Shown here piece by piece: positions 1 to 8,601 of a stretch of 64,000 nt of DNA. The position numbers and the translations under genes were made by a program. The first letter of the stretch is position 1; each line of letters begins with the position of its first letter. Under the pieces are notes generated by a model. It was not told the DNA's origin, did no database searches, and was given only the letters and a program-made list of their open reading frames with translations. Source of the stretch: Parvularcula marina (GTDB lineage: Bacteria > Pseudomonadota > Alphaproteobacteria > Caulobacterales > Parvularculaceae); contig NZ_QUQO01000001.1 in the NCBI RefSeq assembly GCF_003399445.1, forward strand, positions 1,919,001 to 1,983,000. The letters are read 5' to 3'.

Positions 1-197
1 CGTAAGGAGTGAACATATTCCTCCGTATGCGCAGCGGTAATGACATCTTCGGGCGCCTGTGGGGAGAAGGTGAGGGCGCTTTCCTCGACGATCTCATTGG
101 AGATCAGCGCCTCGCGCAGGAGGTTATATTTCTCCGCCGGAAAGCGGTGACCTTGCGGCAGAGCGAGGGTGAAATCCGTCGAGAAATAAAACCGCAT
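1..197 (-). CDS. Histone deacetylase family protein, N-terminal part (truncated by window edge)
   Basis: Only the first 65 codons are in the window; the gene runs off the left edge. The N-terminus has the arrangement typical of bacterial histone-deacetylase-like amidohydrolases (AcuC/class II HDAC superfamily): a short beta strand, then LPQGHRFPAEKY followed by an LREAL helix, then the E-EYVHSL segment near residues 58-65. The Zn-binding and catalytic residues lie outside the window, so activity cannot be judged. In this superfamily the reaction is usually deacetylation of acetyl-lysine or acetylated polyamines. The ATG overlaps the hemH stop by one base (TAATG), so the two genes are probably translationally coupled. 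Confidence 0.8.
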   Translation of the reverse strand, partial: MRFYFSTDFTLALPQGHRFPAEKYNLLREALISNEIVEESALTFSPQAPEDVITAAHTEEYVHSL

Positions 198-1267
198 TAC
201 TCGGCAGCCGCGGCGGCCACATCCTTTGGCGCAATCCAGCCGCCCAGCTCCCGCCGTGCCAGCTCTTCAAGACAGGCAAGAAACGCCTCATCATTATTGA
301 GGCACGGAATGGGGGTCAGCTCCTGCCCGCCCGCTTCTTTGAACGTTTCGCGCAGGCCGATGCCGATCTCTTCAAGCGTTTCGATACAGTCGGAAACAAA
401 AGCAGGGGCCGCAACTGCGAGCTGTTTGATTCCGTCCTCTGCGGCCTTTTTCACAAGGCTTTCGGTCGAGGGTTCGAGCCATTTCTCCGGGCCGAATTTC
501 GACTGAAAGCCGAGTGGCGCGAAGGTCTCATCCCAGCCCATCCGTTCACGGAGCAGCCGCGCCGTCTTCTGGCAATGACAATGATAGGGATCGCCCGCAT
601 TGAAATATCGTTGCGGAATACCGTGGAAGGAGAGGATTACGCGCTCTGTCTCCTCCGGCACGTGCCGCCGCATCGAGGTCTCAAGAGCATCGATGTAAGA
701 GGGCTCATCGTGAAAGGGTGGAGCGATCCGGATAGCGGGCTGCCAGGGCCGCTCTTTCATGGCCTCTGCGACCTTGTCCGCGACCGTCCCCGTCGTCGTC
801 GCTGAATATTGCGGATAGAGCGGCAGGATCATGATCCGGTCATGACCCTTCGCCATTAGCGCGCCGATCCGCTCCGGGATCGAGGGGTTCCCGTAACGCA
901 TCGCGTAATCAACGGTGACGTCATCGCCTAAGCGCTCAGCCAAGCCTTCCATCTGCCGTTGGGTGTAATAGGCGAGGGGGCTCTGTCCTGACTCTTCATG
1001 CCAGATAGACTGATAGAGCTTGGCTGTCTTGGATGGTCTCGTATTCAAAATGATCCCGTAGAGAACCGGCAGCCAGAAAATCCGCGGGTAATCGACGACC
1101 CGTTTGTCGGACAGGAACTCACGCAGATAGCGGCGCACGGAGGCTGGCTCTGGAGTATCGGGCGTGCCGAGATTGACGAGCAGCACGGCCACGCCGCCGG
1201 TCTTCACCGAGGGGTGCGCGGGCGGCAGGTTCATCTCCTTGCCGGATTGTCGGTTGGTCTCTGACAT
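197..1267 (-). CDS. hemH: Ferrochelatase
   Basis: 356 residues, the usual bacterial length. The enzyme inserts Fe2+ into protoporphyrin IX in the last step of protoheme synthesis. The N-terminal VLLVNLGTP strand (about 29-37), LPLYPQYS (148-155), SFHGIP with the catalytic His at about 215, and the ETLEEIG segment carrying the conserved Glu (about 296-302) are all present. A CLNN motif sits near the C-terminus; I see no C-terminal cysteine cluster of the kind that binds a 2Fe-2S centre in some ferrochelatases. The first ATG is used; a second Met at residue 12 follows AAGGAG with no spacing, so it is a less likely start. It lies directly upstream of the HDAC-like gene, with which it overlaps by one base. 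Confidence 0.96.
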   Translation of the reverse strand: MSETNRQSGKEMNLPPAHPSVKTGGVAVLLVNLGTPDTPEPASVRRYLREFLSDKRVVDYPRIFWLPVLYGIILNTRPSKTAKLYQSIWHEESGQSPLAYYTQRQMEGLAERLGDDVTVDYAMRYGNPSIPERIGALMAKGHDRIMILPLYPQYSATTTGTVADKVAEAMKERPWQPAIRIAPPFHDEPSYIDALETSMRRHVPEETERVILSFHGIPQRYFNAGDPYHCHCQKTARLLRERMGWDETFAPLGFQSKFGPEKWLEPSTESLVKKAAEDGIKQLAVAAPAFVSDCIETLEEIGIGLRETFKEAGGQELTPIPCLNNDEAFLACLEELARRELGGWIAPKDVAAAAAE

Positions 1268-1362
1268 GCCGGGGTGCTAGTGATGTTAGGCGCGGCGCTC
1301 AAGCTACTTGCCGCATCGTTGCGCATGTTTGCCGCACCGACCCTTTCGGGAAAGGAAATGTC

Positions 1363-1893
1363 ATGAAGCTCCTCCGCTCCGCCCTTGCCATTGCTGCGTT
1401 CGGCGTTTTGTCCGCCTGCGCGACCTCCACTCCCTATGCCGCTGCGGGCAGCGATGATGGATACGGGTTCTCAGAGCAGCGGATCGAGGACGACCGCTTC
1501 CGCATCACCTTCAAGGGCAATTCCCTTACAGACCGCGAGACGGTCGAGACCTATCTTCTCTATCGCGCCGCCGAGATCACGCTTGAATATGGCTATGACC
1601 ATTTCATCGTCGTGAAGGATGATACCGAGAAATCGACCACCTATTCCGGCACGCGTGATCGCGGCTTTTATTCCTATTACGGCGTCGGGCGACCCTTCCC
1701 CTATTATGGCTACGGCTATCGCTGGGACCCGTTCTATGACGATGTCGATATCCGTGAGCGCCGCCGCTATTCGGCGATTGCCTATATCGTTCTCGGCAAA
1801 GGCGCGAAGCCGGCCGATGAACCGGCCGCCTATGATGCTCGCCAGGTCATCGAAAACCTGCGGCCTTCCATCATTCTACCTGAGCAGGGCTGA
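1363..1893 (+). CDS. CC0125/CC1285-family lipoprotein
   Basis: 176 residues. A signal peptide ends in a lipobox (VLSAC, Cys at residue 19), so it should be lipid-anchored in the envelope. The mature part carries the RFRITFKGN-x-LTDRETVETYLLYRAAE segment (about 46-70) that I associate with the Caulobacter CC0125/CC1285 lipoprotein family, followed by a Tyr/Gly-rich patch around residues 95-125. The family has no assigned biochemical function. The gene is divergent from hemH, with 95 bases between them, and precedes the prolyl oligopeptidase gene on the same strand. Start chosen for the signal peptide. Confidence 0.85.
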   Translation: MKLLRSALAIAAFGVLSACATSTPYAAAGSDDGYGFSEQRIEDDRFRITFKGNSLTDRETVETYLLYRAAEITLEYGYDHFIVVKDDTEKSTTYSGTRDRGFYSYYGVGRPFPYYGYGYRWDPFYDDVDIRERRRYSAIAYIVLGKGAKPADEPAAYDARQVIENLRPSIILPEQG

Positions 1894-1972
1894 GCCCGGT
1901 ATTTGAGGGATTGCGCCCCGCGTGGGCGGCGTTACGGTCCCGCCCATAAAGTTAACCGGGCAGGAGGAAACC

Positions 1973-4084
1973 ATGCTGCCGAAAAACTTCCTGCGGTCAT
2001 CTCTGGCCGTGCTGGCCGTTGCGACGACGGCGATTTCCATCACGCATGCACAAGAAGAGGCGCCCGCAATGGCTGAATCCGACGACCCCTATCTCTGGCT
2101 GGAAGAGGTCGAAGGCGAGCGGGCACTGGAATGGGTTCGGTCTCAAAACGACCGGACACTGGCAGAGCTTCAAGCAAGCCCGCTCTATGAGGGTCTCCTC
2201 GAAGAAGCCCGCGCGATCCTGACTTCTGATGAGCGGATCCCGGGCGCGGCTTTGCGCGGCGGCTATGCCTATAACTTCTGGCAGGACGAAACGAACGTTC
2301 GCGGCCTGTGGCGCCGGATGACGACCAAGGATTACGTCGCGGGCAAATCCGACTGGGACACTGTCCTCGACCTTGATGCCCTCGCCGAAGAAGAAGGCGA
2401 GAACTGGGTCTATAAAGGCGTGAGCTGCCTCGCGCCGGCCTATGAGCGCTGCATCATCACCTTGTCGCGCGGCGGCTCTGATGCGTCCGTCCGCCGGGAA
2501 TATATCATCGGCGAAGGCTTCGTTGAGGATGGCTTCAACCTCGCCGAGGCGAAAGCCGGCACGGCCTGGCTCGATGCCGACACGATGCTGGTCGCAACCG
2601 ACCTTGGCGAAGACACCAAAACCGACAGCGGCTATCCGCGCCTCGTCCAGCTCTGGGAGCGCGGCACCGCGATTGAGGACGCGCCTGTGATATTCGAAGG
2701 CGAGAAGAGCGATGTCGGCAGCTTCCCCTTCTCGGTCTGGGCCGACGGGAAATATACCGGCGGGGTCGTTCGCGCGCGAACCTTCTATGAGAGCGATTAC
2801 AATACGCTGGGTGAAGACGGTCAGCTCTTCGCGCTGCCGCTGCCCGCGAAATCGAGCTACTCCGGCTATGTCGATGGCAAGGTCATCGTCTCGCTTCAGG
2901 AGGATTGGGAGATCGGTGGCGAGACCTATAAAACCGGCTCCGTCGTTGCTTACGATCCCGAAACGGAAAAGACCTCGCTGATCTTTGCCCCGTCCGACCG
3001 GGTCGCGGTCGATGGGGTGTCGAGTTCAGAGGACACGGTCTTCGTCTCGCTCCTCGACAACATCAACGGAAAGCTCCTCAGCTTCACGCCGACCCGCAAG
3101 GGCTGGAAGAAGAAGGAGATCGCCCTGCCGGAAAACGGCGTGATCTCGGTCTCCTCCGTCGATGACGAAACCGGCGACATGCTGGTCTATTACGAAAACC
3201 CGACGACACCGGAGACGCTTTTCTATGTGAAGAAGGGCGGCGCCCCGCGGGCGCTCAAATCGACCCCGGATTTCTTCAACGCCGAGGGCATGGTCACAAA
3301 GCAATATGAAGCGACCTCCACGGACGGTACGAAGATTCCCTATTTCGTGATCGCTAAGGAAAGCGTGCTCGAAGCCGGTCCCGCGCCGACGGTCCAGTAC
3401 GGCTATGGCGGTTTCCAGGTGTCGATCCTGCCGCAATATTCGGCAACGACCGGCAAGCTCTGGCTGGAGAATGGCGGCGTCTATGTCATCGCCAACATCC
3501 GTGGCGGCGGCGAGTTCGGGCCGGAATGGCACCAGGCGGGCCTCAAGACCAACCGGCAAAAAATCTATGATGATTTCTATGCCGTCTCCGAGGACCTGAT
3601 CGCAAAAGGCATCACGACGTCAGATCAGCTCGGCATCCTTGGCGGCTCGAATGGCGGGCTTTTGATGGGGGTCGCAATGACCCAGCGCCCGGACCTCTAC
3701 AAAGCGATCGGCATCGGCGTGCCGCTGCTTGATATGCTGCGCTATGACCAGCTGCTCGCCGGGGCCTCATGGGTCGGTGAATATGGCAGTCCGTCGATCC
3801 CCGAGGAGCGGGCCTTCCTTGAGAAGATCAGCCCCTATCATAATGTGAAAGAGGACGTGGATTACCCCCGCGCCTACTTCTTCACCTCGACCAAGGACGA
3901 CCGCGTCCATCCGGGTCACGCCCGGAAGATGGCGAAGAAGATGGAAGCTCAGGGCCACCCCTTCCTGTATTATGAAAACATCGAAGGCGGCCACGGCGCT
4001 GCGGCGAACCAGGAGCAACAGGCCAAACGCCTCGCGCTTCAATATGTGTATTTCGCGAACCTGCTCGGTTTGGACGCGGAATAA
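1973..4084 (+). CDS. Prolyl oligopeptidase family serine peptidase (S9A), secreted
   Basis: 703 residues from the ATG at 1973, chosen because AGGAGG lies at 1962-1967 and a clear signal peptide ending near THAQ follows; an in-frame GTG further upstream has no such support. The N-terminal seven-bladed propeller half begins with the family motif DDPYLWLEEVEG. The C-terminal alpha/beta-hydrolase half has the nucleophile in GGSNGG (Ser about 559), Asp in STKDDRVHP (about 642-643) and His in EGGHGA (about 674). It should cleave short proline-containing peptides, probably in the periplasm given the signal peptide. A good hairpin terminator follows. Confidence 0.94.
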   Translation: MLPKNFLRSSLAVLAVATTAISITHAQEEAPAMAESDDPYLWLEEVEGERALEWVRSQNDRTLAELQASPLYEGLLEEARAILTSDERIPGAALRGGYAYNFWQDETNVRGLWRRMTTKDYVAGKSDWDTVLDLDALAEEEGENWVYKGVSCLAPAYERCIITLSRGGSDASVRREYIIGEGFVEDGFNLAEAKAGTAWLDADTMLVATDLGEDTKTDSGYPRLVQLWERGTAIEDAPVIFEGEKSDVGSFPFSVWADGKYTGGVVRARTFYESDYNTLGEDGQLFALPLPAKSSYSGYVDGKVIVSLQEDWEIGGETYKTGSVVAYDPETEKTSLIFAPSDRVAVDGVSSSEDTVFVSLLDNINGKLLSFTPTRKGWKKKEIALPENGVISVSSVDDETGDMLVYYENPTTPETLFYVKKGGAPRALKSTPDFFNAEGMVTKQYEATSTDGTKIPYFVIAKESVLEAGPAPTVQYGYGGFQVSILPQYSATTGKLWLENGGVYVIANIRGGGEFGPEWHQAGLKTNRQKIYDDFYAVSEDLIAKGITTSDQLGILGGSNGGLLMGVAMTQRPDLYKAIGIGVPLLDMLRYDQLLAGASWVGEYGSPSIPEERAFLEKISPYHNVKEDVDYPRAYFFTSTKDDRVHPGHARKMAKKMEAQGHPFLYYENIEGGHGAAANQEQQAKRLALQYVYFANLLGLDAE

Positions 4085-4104
4085 CAAACAGCCTTAGAAC
4101 GAGA

Positions 4105-4133
4105 AGCGGGGGTCGGGTGCCCCCGCTACTTTT
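4105..4133 (+). terminator. Rho-independent terminator after the prolyl oligopeptidase gene
   Basis: Perfect 8-bp stem AGCGGGGG/CCCCCGCT (4105-4112 with 4120-4127), 7-base loop, then ACTTTTA. It ends 13 bases before the start of the symporter gene, so the symporter probably has its own promoter or depends on readthrough. Confidence 0.75.
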
Positions 4134-4145
4134 ATATGGAGAGGG

Positions 4146-5507
4146 ATGATGGAAGGCAGTCTTGAGGGTCTGGGCGCATTGCCCTTCTGGGGGATTACGC
4201 TTGGCGCGTTTGTGCTGTTCTATTTTCTTGGCAGCGTCCTTAAATTCCCGCTCTGGCTGAGAGTCCTGATCGCGCTCCTTGTGGGCGGATTTGTTGGCTA
4301 TCTCTTTGGGGATGTGGCTGCTAGTGTGAAGCCGGTCGGTGACGGGTTCGTCAAACTGATCCGAATGCTTATCATTCCGCTGATTTTCACGACCATCGTT
4401 GCGGGCGTCATTTCGCTTGGCGATCCCAAAAGGCTGGGTAGTCTCGGTGTACGGACGATCCTGCTTTATCTTTGTACGACCGTGTTTGCCGTTGGGCTTG
4501 GGGTTCTGGCTGGGCTGATCGTCAAGCCGGGCGTCAATGTCGATTACGCTGCAGCCGATGTCAGCGCTCAATCTGATCTGACCTCACGGCTGGAAACGGC
4601 GGCGGCAGCCAGCCAGTCACAGACTGCTGCCGACAAGCTTTTAGATATCATTCCCGCCAACCCGATTGAGGCGATGGCGGACGGCAATATCCTGCCGATC
4701 ATTTTCTTCTCCATCTTGTTCGGCATCGGGATCATCGCGGCGAAAGAGGGTGAAGGCCCCGTCGGGAAGGTCATGGAATCCGCTGCTGAGGCGGTTCTGA
4801 AGATCACGCATTTTGTCATGCTTCTGGCACCTTATGGTGTCTACGCGCTCATGGCCTGGGTCATGGGGACGCTTGGCCTTGGGGTTCTCGACAACCTCGC
4901 CAAGCTCGCGGTGGCTCTTTATATCGCCTGTGCCGTCCACATTCTCTTTGTCTATGGCGGCCTTATCCGCGTTGTGGTTGGCCTGCCGCTAATCCGGTTC
5001 TTCAGCGGCATTCTTGATGCGATGAGCACGGCCTATTCAACGGCCAGTTCATCCGCGACGCTGCCGGTGACAATCTCCAATGTGAACAAAAACCTTGGCG
5101 TTGAGAAATCGGTTGCGGGCGCTGTCCTGCCGATCGGTGCGACCGTCAATATGGACGGCACCAGCCTTTATATCGGCCTTGTCGCACTGTTCGCAGCGCA
5201 GGCAGTTGGATTGGATCTGGGGACGGCTGAGTATCTCGCTATCGGGATTGCGGCTGTCGGCGTCAGCATCGGTGCCGCCGGTATTCCGTCCGCAAGCCTG
5301 TTCCTTGCGGTTGGGGTACTGACGACTATCGGCGTAAGCGAAGCAGATGCGATCCTCATCATCGCGCTGATCTTCCCGTTTGATCGCCTACTCGACATGA
5401 TGCGGACGATGACGAATGTGACGGGAGATGCCGCAGTCGCAACAACGGTCGCAAAATGGGAAGGCGCTCTTGATGAGGAAATCTTCCGGCGGGCAGAAAA
5501 AGAATGA
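4146..5507 (+). CDS. Dicarboxylate/amino acid:cation symporter (DAACS family)
   Basis: 453 residues, inner membrane. It shows the GltP/DctA pattern: hydrophobic N-terminal helices, the LIRMLIIPLIFTTIVAGV segment (about 74-91), the Ser-rich hairpin YSTASSSATLPVT (about 296-308), GATVNMDGTSLY (about 329-340) and the second hairpin AAGIPSASLFLAVGVL near residue 376. The family couples uptake of C4-dicarboxylates, glutamate or aspartate to Na+ or H+; the exact substrate cannot be read from sequence. Two adjacent ATGs (4146 and 4149) are possible after GGAGAGGG. The stop overlaps the next ATG (ATGA), and the coupled asparaginase-like protein suggests an Asp/Asn-related role. Confidence 0.92.
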   Translation: MMEGSLEGLGALPFWGITLGAFVLFYFLGSVLKFPLWLRVLIALLVGGFVGYLFGDVAASVKPVGDGFVKLIRMLIIPLIFTTIVAGVISLGDPKRLGSLGVRTILLYLCTTVFAVGLGVLAGLIVKPGVNVDYAAADVSAQSDLTSRLETAAAASQSQTAADKLLDIIPANPIEAMADGNILPIIFFSILFGIGIIAAKEGEGPVGKVMESAAEAVLKITHFVMLLAPYGVYALMAWVMGTLGLGVLDNLAKLAVALYIACAVHILFVYGGLIRVVVGLPLIRFFSGILDAMSTAYSTASSSATLPVTISNVNKNLGVEKSVAGAVLPIGATVNMDGTSLYIGLVALFAAQAVGLDLGTAEYLAIGIAAVGVSIGAAGIPSASLFLAVGVLTTIGVSEADAILIIALIFPFDRLLDMMRTMTNVTGDAAVATTVAKWEGALDEEIFRRAEKE

Positions 5508-5995
5508 GATCTGTCCGTATTCTGACGACAGGCGGCACGCTCGATAAGGTCCATGACTGGCGGGCCGAGAACATCACCTTTGCAGGCGCGGGCAAGTCCC
5601 AGGTGCCCGAGGTGCTGGAGCATGGCCGCTGTTATCACCCTGAGGTCGAGCAGCTCTTTCAGATCGACTCGCTCGACATGACCGAGACCTATCGCAATCT
5701 CCTTCTCGAACGGGTGAAAGCCGCGGCAGAAGAGGGGATCGTGATCACCCACGGCACCTCGACCATGGCGGAGACGGCGCGCTTCCTCGACGGCAAGGCG
5801 GAGGGCAAGACCATCGTCCTCACCGGCGCCATGCGGCCGCATTCCCTGTTCATCTCGGATGCCGCCTTCAATCTCGGCGGGGCGGTGATCGCGGCCCAGA
5901 CACTGCCGGCAGGCGTCTATGGCGTGATGAACGGCCTCGTTTTTGCGGCATCGGAGCTCAAAAAGAACGAGAAGCTCGGCCGGTTCGACGTTTAA
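5504..5995 (+). CDS. Short asparaginase-domain protein
   Basis: 163 residues, about half the length of a classical type I/II asparaginase, covering only the N-terminal catalytic domain. TTGGTLDK at 8-15 supplies the nucleophilic Thr of the family; the second signature, HGTSTMAETARFL (about 84-96), has Ser where classical enzymes have Asp (HGTDT). FQIDSLDMT and LTGAMRPHS are also conserved. Stand-alone short forms are known to me in proteobacteria, so this is not necessarily a broken gene. It starts inside the symporter stop codon, hinting that it acts on an imported acidic amino acid or amide, but the substitution makes true asparaginase activity uncertain. Confidence 0.85.
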   Translation: MRSVRILTTGGTLDKVHDWRAENITFAGAGKSQVPEVLEHGRCYHPEVEQLFQIDSLDMTETYRNLLLERVKAAAEEGIVITHGTSTMAETARFLDGKAEGKTIVLTGAMRPHSLFISDAAFNLGGAVIAAQTLPAGVYGVMNGLVFAASELKKNEKLGRFDV

Positions 5996-6007
5996 GGGGC
6001 GGAGCAG

Positions 6008-6463
6008 GTGAGCTGGCTTGAACTCAAAATACCGCCGCTCCTTCTGATGTTGCTCTGCGGCTTTGGCATCTTCTGGTTCGGTGCCAGCCCCGACGCCCTC
6101 ACGAACTGGGCATTACTCATTCCGGGCGCGCTCACGGGCGTTTTGGGCGTCATCCTGCTGGTCCGGGCCGTCCGCCGCTTCATGGCGGCAAAGACGACCG
6201 TCAATCCACATACACCCTCCAAATCGAGCGAACTGGTCATCGAGGGCGAGTATCGCTGGACGCGCAATCCCATGTATCTGGGCATGTTGCTGATCCTCAT
6301 CGGCCTCCTGATCGTCCTGCCGTCCGTGACTGGCGGCGCCATTGCGGCCTCCTTCTTTGTCTATATCACCCGGTTCCAGATCATGCCGGAGGAGCGGCTG
6401 CTCGAAGCCCAGTTCGGCGGCGAGTATCGCGAGTATAAGCGCCGGGTCCGCCGCTGGATCTGA
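6008..6463 (+). CDS. Isoprenylcysteine carboxyl methyltransferase/PEMT-like membrane protein
   Basis: 151 residues with about four membrane segments. The C-terminal half carries the ICMT/PEMT signature: GEYRWTRNPMYLG (about 79-91), then a hydrophobic pair, then EERLLEAQFGGEYREYKRRV near the end. Members methylate lipids, prenyl-cysteines or other small hydrophobic acceptors with S-adenosylmethionine; the acceptor here is unknown. The start is a GTG at 6008 preceded by GGGGCGGAG. It lies 12 bases after the asparaginase-like gene and may be the last gene of that short operon. Confidence 0.85.
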   Translation: MSWLELKIPPLLLMLLCGFGIFWFGASPDALTNWALLIPGALTGVLGVILLVRAVRRFMAAKTTVNPHTPSKSSELVIEGEYRWTRNPMYLGMLLILIGLLIVLPSVTGGAIAASFFVYITRFQIMPEERLLEAQFGGEYREYKRRVRRWI

Positions 6464-6670
6464 GGCGGCAAGGATCACCTTGACCTTGGCCCCCCGTAAG
6501 TTTATCCACCGCGCTCAAAATTCGGTCCAGCTGTGTCTTTCGCAGCGTCTACCGGCACGACCCTTCATCACCATATGAAGACGAGGCCGGGGATGTCCCG
6601 CCGCCGGGGTAACGCCCTCGCGGCGGCTAACTGCGTTTGGCGCCCCGCTTGACCGAAAGGAAAAGGATTT

Positions 6671-8170
6671 ATGTTCGACAGCCTGTCTGACAGACTCTCC
6701 GGTGTATTCGACAAGCTCCGCGGCCGCGGGGCCCTGTCGGAGGCCGACGTCACCGAAGCCCTGCGCGAAGTGCGCGTGGCCCTGCTCGAGGCGGATGTCG
6801 CGCTGCCTGTCGCACGCGAATTTGTCGGCAAAGTCAAAGAACGCGCCATTGGTCAGGAAGTCCTGCGCTCGGTCACGCCGGGCCAGCAGGTCGTCAAGAT
6901 CGTCCATGATGTCCTGATCGAAACGCTCGGTGGCGGCGATAATGCGCATGAGATCAATCTCAACCATGCGCCGCCCGTCGCGGTTCTCATGGTCGGCCTT
7001 CAGGGCTCGGGGAAAACGACGACCACGGCGAAACTCTCAAAACGGTTGAGCGAGAAGGACAAGAAGCGTGTCCTGATGGCATCGCTCGACACGCGCCGTC
7101 CGGCCGCCATGGAACAACTCCGTGTACTGGGTGAGCAGGCGAGCGTCTCGACCCTGCCGATTGTCGATGGGCAGACGCCGGTCCAGATCGCGCGGCGTGC
7201 GATGGAAGCGGGCCGTCTCGGCGGCTATGATGTCGTCATGCTCGACACGGCGGGCCGTCTGTCGATTGACGAAGACCTCATGGCTGAGGTCCAGGAAATC
7301 CACAAAGTAACGAACCCGGCTGAAACACTGCTTGTTCTTGATGCCCTGACTGGTCAGGACGCTGTTCAGACGGCGGAGAAATTCAAAGCCCGTGTGCCGG
7401 TCTCAGGCGTCGTCCTTACCCGGCTTGATGGTGATGCGCGCGGCGGCGCGGCCCTCTCCATGCGGAGCGTTACGGGTGCGCCGATCAAATATGCCGGGAT
7501 GGGCGAAAAGCTCGATGCTCTCGATGTCTTTGACCCGGAGCGCATGGCGGGCCGTATCCTCGGCATGGGCGACATCGTCTCGCTGGTCGAGAAAGCCAGT
7601 GAACAGATCGACGAGGAGAAAGCCGCCAAGGCCGCCAAGAAAATGGCCAAGGGTGAGTTTGATCTCGATGACCTGAGGGATCAGTTCGCCCAGATGCGCA
7701 AAATGGGCGGCATGGGCGCAATCCTCGGCCTGATGCCCGGCATGGGCAAGATCAAGAACGCGGTCGATGCCGCCGGCGGTTTCGACGACAAGGAAATCCG
7801 CCGTCAGGAAGCGATCATCGGTTCCATGACGAAAAAGGAGCGCAAGAAACCGGCGCTCATGAATGCCTCCCGCAAACGCCGTGTCGCCTCTGGCGCGGGC
7901 GTGCAGGTGCAGGACGTCAACAAACTGCTCAAAGCCCATAAGGGCATGGCCGACATGATGAAAAAGATGGGCAAGGGCGGCAAGCGAGGCATGGCGGCGA
8001 ATATGGCCAAGATGCTCGGCGGCGGCGGTCCCGGCGGCATGGGCGGTCTTGGTGGCGGCATGCCTCCCGGCATGGGCGGGGGCGGGATGCCCGGTCTTGG
8101 CGGCGGCGGCGGTCTTCCGGGTCTCGGTGGCGGCAGCCTGCCCGGCCTTGGCGGAGATAAAAAGAAATGA
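6671..8170 (+). CDS. ffh: Signal recognition particle protein Ffh (SRP54)
   Basis: 499 residues. The N domain (ALSEADVTEALREVRVALLEADV) is followed by the GTPase G domain with P-loop GLQGSGKTTTTAKL (about 109-122), the LDTAGR G3 motif near 196 and the TRLDGD G4 region near 251, then the Met-rich M domain that binds SRP RNA and signal peptides. The last 50 residues are an unusual Gly/Met/Pro/Leu-rich tail built from short repeats such as PGLGGG. AAGGAAAAGGA precedes the ATG. The stop overlaps the start of the next lipoprotein gene. The 207 bases upstream hold no recognisable gene; I looked for SRP RNA there and did not find it. Confidence 0.97.
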   Translation: MFDSLSDRLSGVFDKLRGRGALSEADVTEALREVRVALLEADVALPVAREFVGKVKERAIGQEVLRSVTPGQQVVKIVHDVLIETLGGGDNAHEINLNHAPPVAVLMVGLQGSGKTTTTAKLSKRLSEKDKKRVLMASLDTRRPAAMEQLRVLGEQASVSTLPIVDGQTPVQIARRAMEAGRLGGYDVVMLDTAGRLSIDEDLMAEVQEIHKVTNPAETLLVLDALTGQDAVQTAEKFKARVPVSGVVLTRLDGDARGGAALSMRSVTGAPIKYAGMGEKLDALDVFDPERMAGRILGMGDIVSLVEKASEQIDEEKAAKAAKKMAKGEFDLDDLRDQFAQMRKMGGMGAILGLMPGMGKIKNAVDAAGGFDDKEIRRQEAIIGSMTKKERKKPALMNASRKRRVASGAGVQVQDVNKLLKAHKGMADMMKKMGKGGKRGMAANMAKMLGGGGPGGMGGLGGGMPPGMGGGGMPGLGGGGGLPGLGGGSLPGLGGDKKK

Positions 8171-8589
8171 TCCGTCTAACGCTTATCTCATCTGTTGCTC
8201 TGCTTGCGGCCTGCGCCAGCAATGACGACAATACGATCAGTTCCATGAATTATCTTCAGGCGCCGATTGAGGCGGCCTGCGCGCGCGATGCCCTGATCGA
8301 TGAGGAGGGCTTTGCGGCCGTGACCTCGATCCGGCAGATCGGCGGCGCCGAACAGATCGACGCCACATTCAATCAGGACATGCCCGTTACCGTCATCGTC
8401 CGCCGTCAGGACGACGGCACAGGTGAGGTCAGCGTCTTTACGCGGCTGGAGGAGGGCGCAACGCCCCTTGAGCGCCGCAAAGCGAATTTCGCTGTGACAA
8501 CAGCGGATGAAACCATCTATCGTCAGTGTACCGCTGACGGGAAGATCAATCCTGGTGACGGCGACGTCATCATCGAAGCACAAGAGTGA
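8167..8589 (+). CDS. Small lipoprotein of unknown function, coupled to ffh
   Basis: 140 residues. A short signal peptide ends in LLAAC (Cys at residue 16), so an envelope lipoprotein is predicted. The mature part is acidic, with no motif I recognise; two further Cys residues (near 38 and 119) could form a disulfide. The ATG overlaps the ffh stop (ATGA) and rpsP follows 12 bases after the stop, so it sits inside a translation/secretion operon. Its position suggests co-expression with the protein synthesis machinery, not a specific function. Confidence 0.75.
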   Translation: MIRLTLISSVALLAACASNDDNTISSMNYLQAPIEAACARDALIDEEGFAAVTSIRQIGGAEQIDATFNQDMPVTVIVRRQDDGTGEVSVFTRLEEGATPLERRKANFAVTTADETIYRQCTADGKINPGDGDVIIEAQE

Positions 8590-8601
8590 AAGAAGGAAAT
8601 C

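Noticed and set aside
6464-6670. SRP RNA upstream of ffh
   Set aside because: The GGAAGGAAGCA-type core of bacterial SRP RNA is missing.
8020-8160. Gly-rich repeats at the ffh 3' end as a DNA repeat element
   Set aside because: They are in frame and encode the low-complexity C-terminal tail of Ffh.
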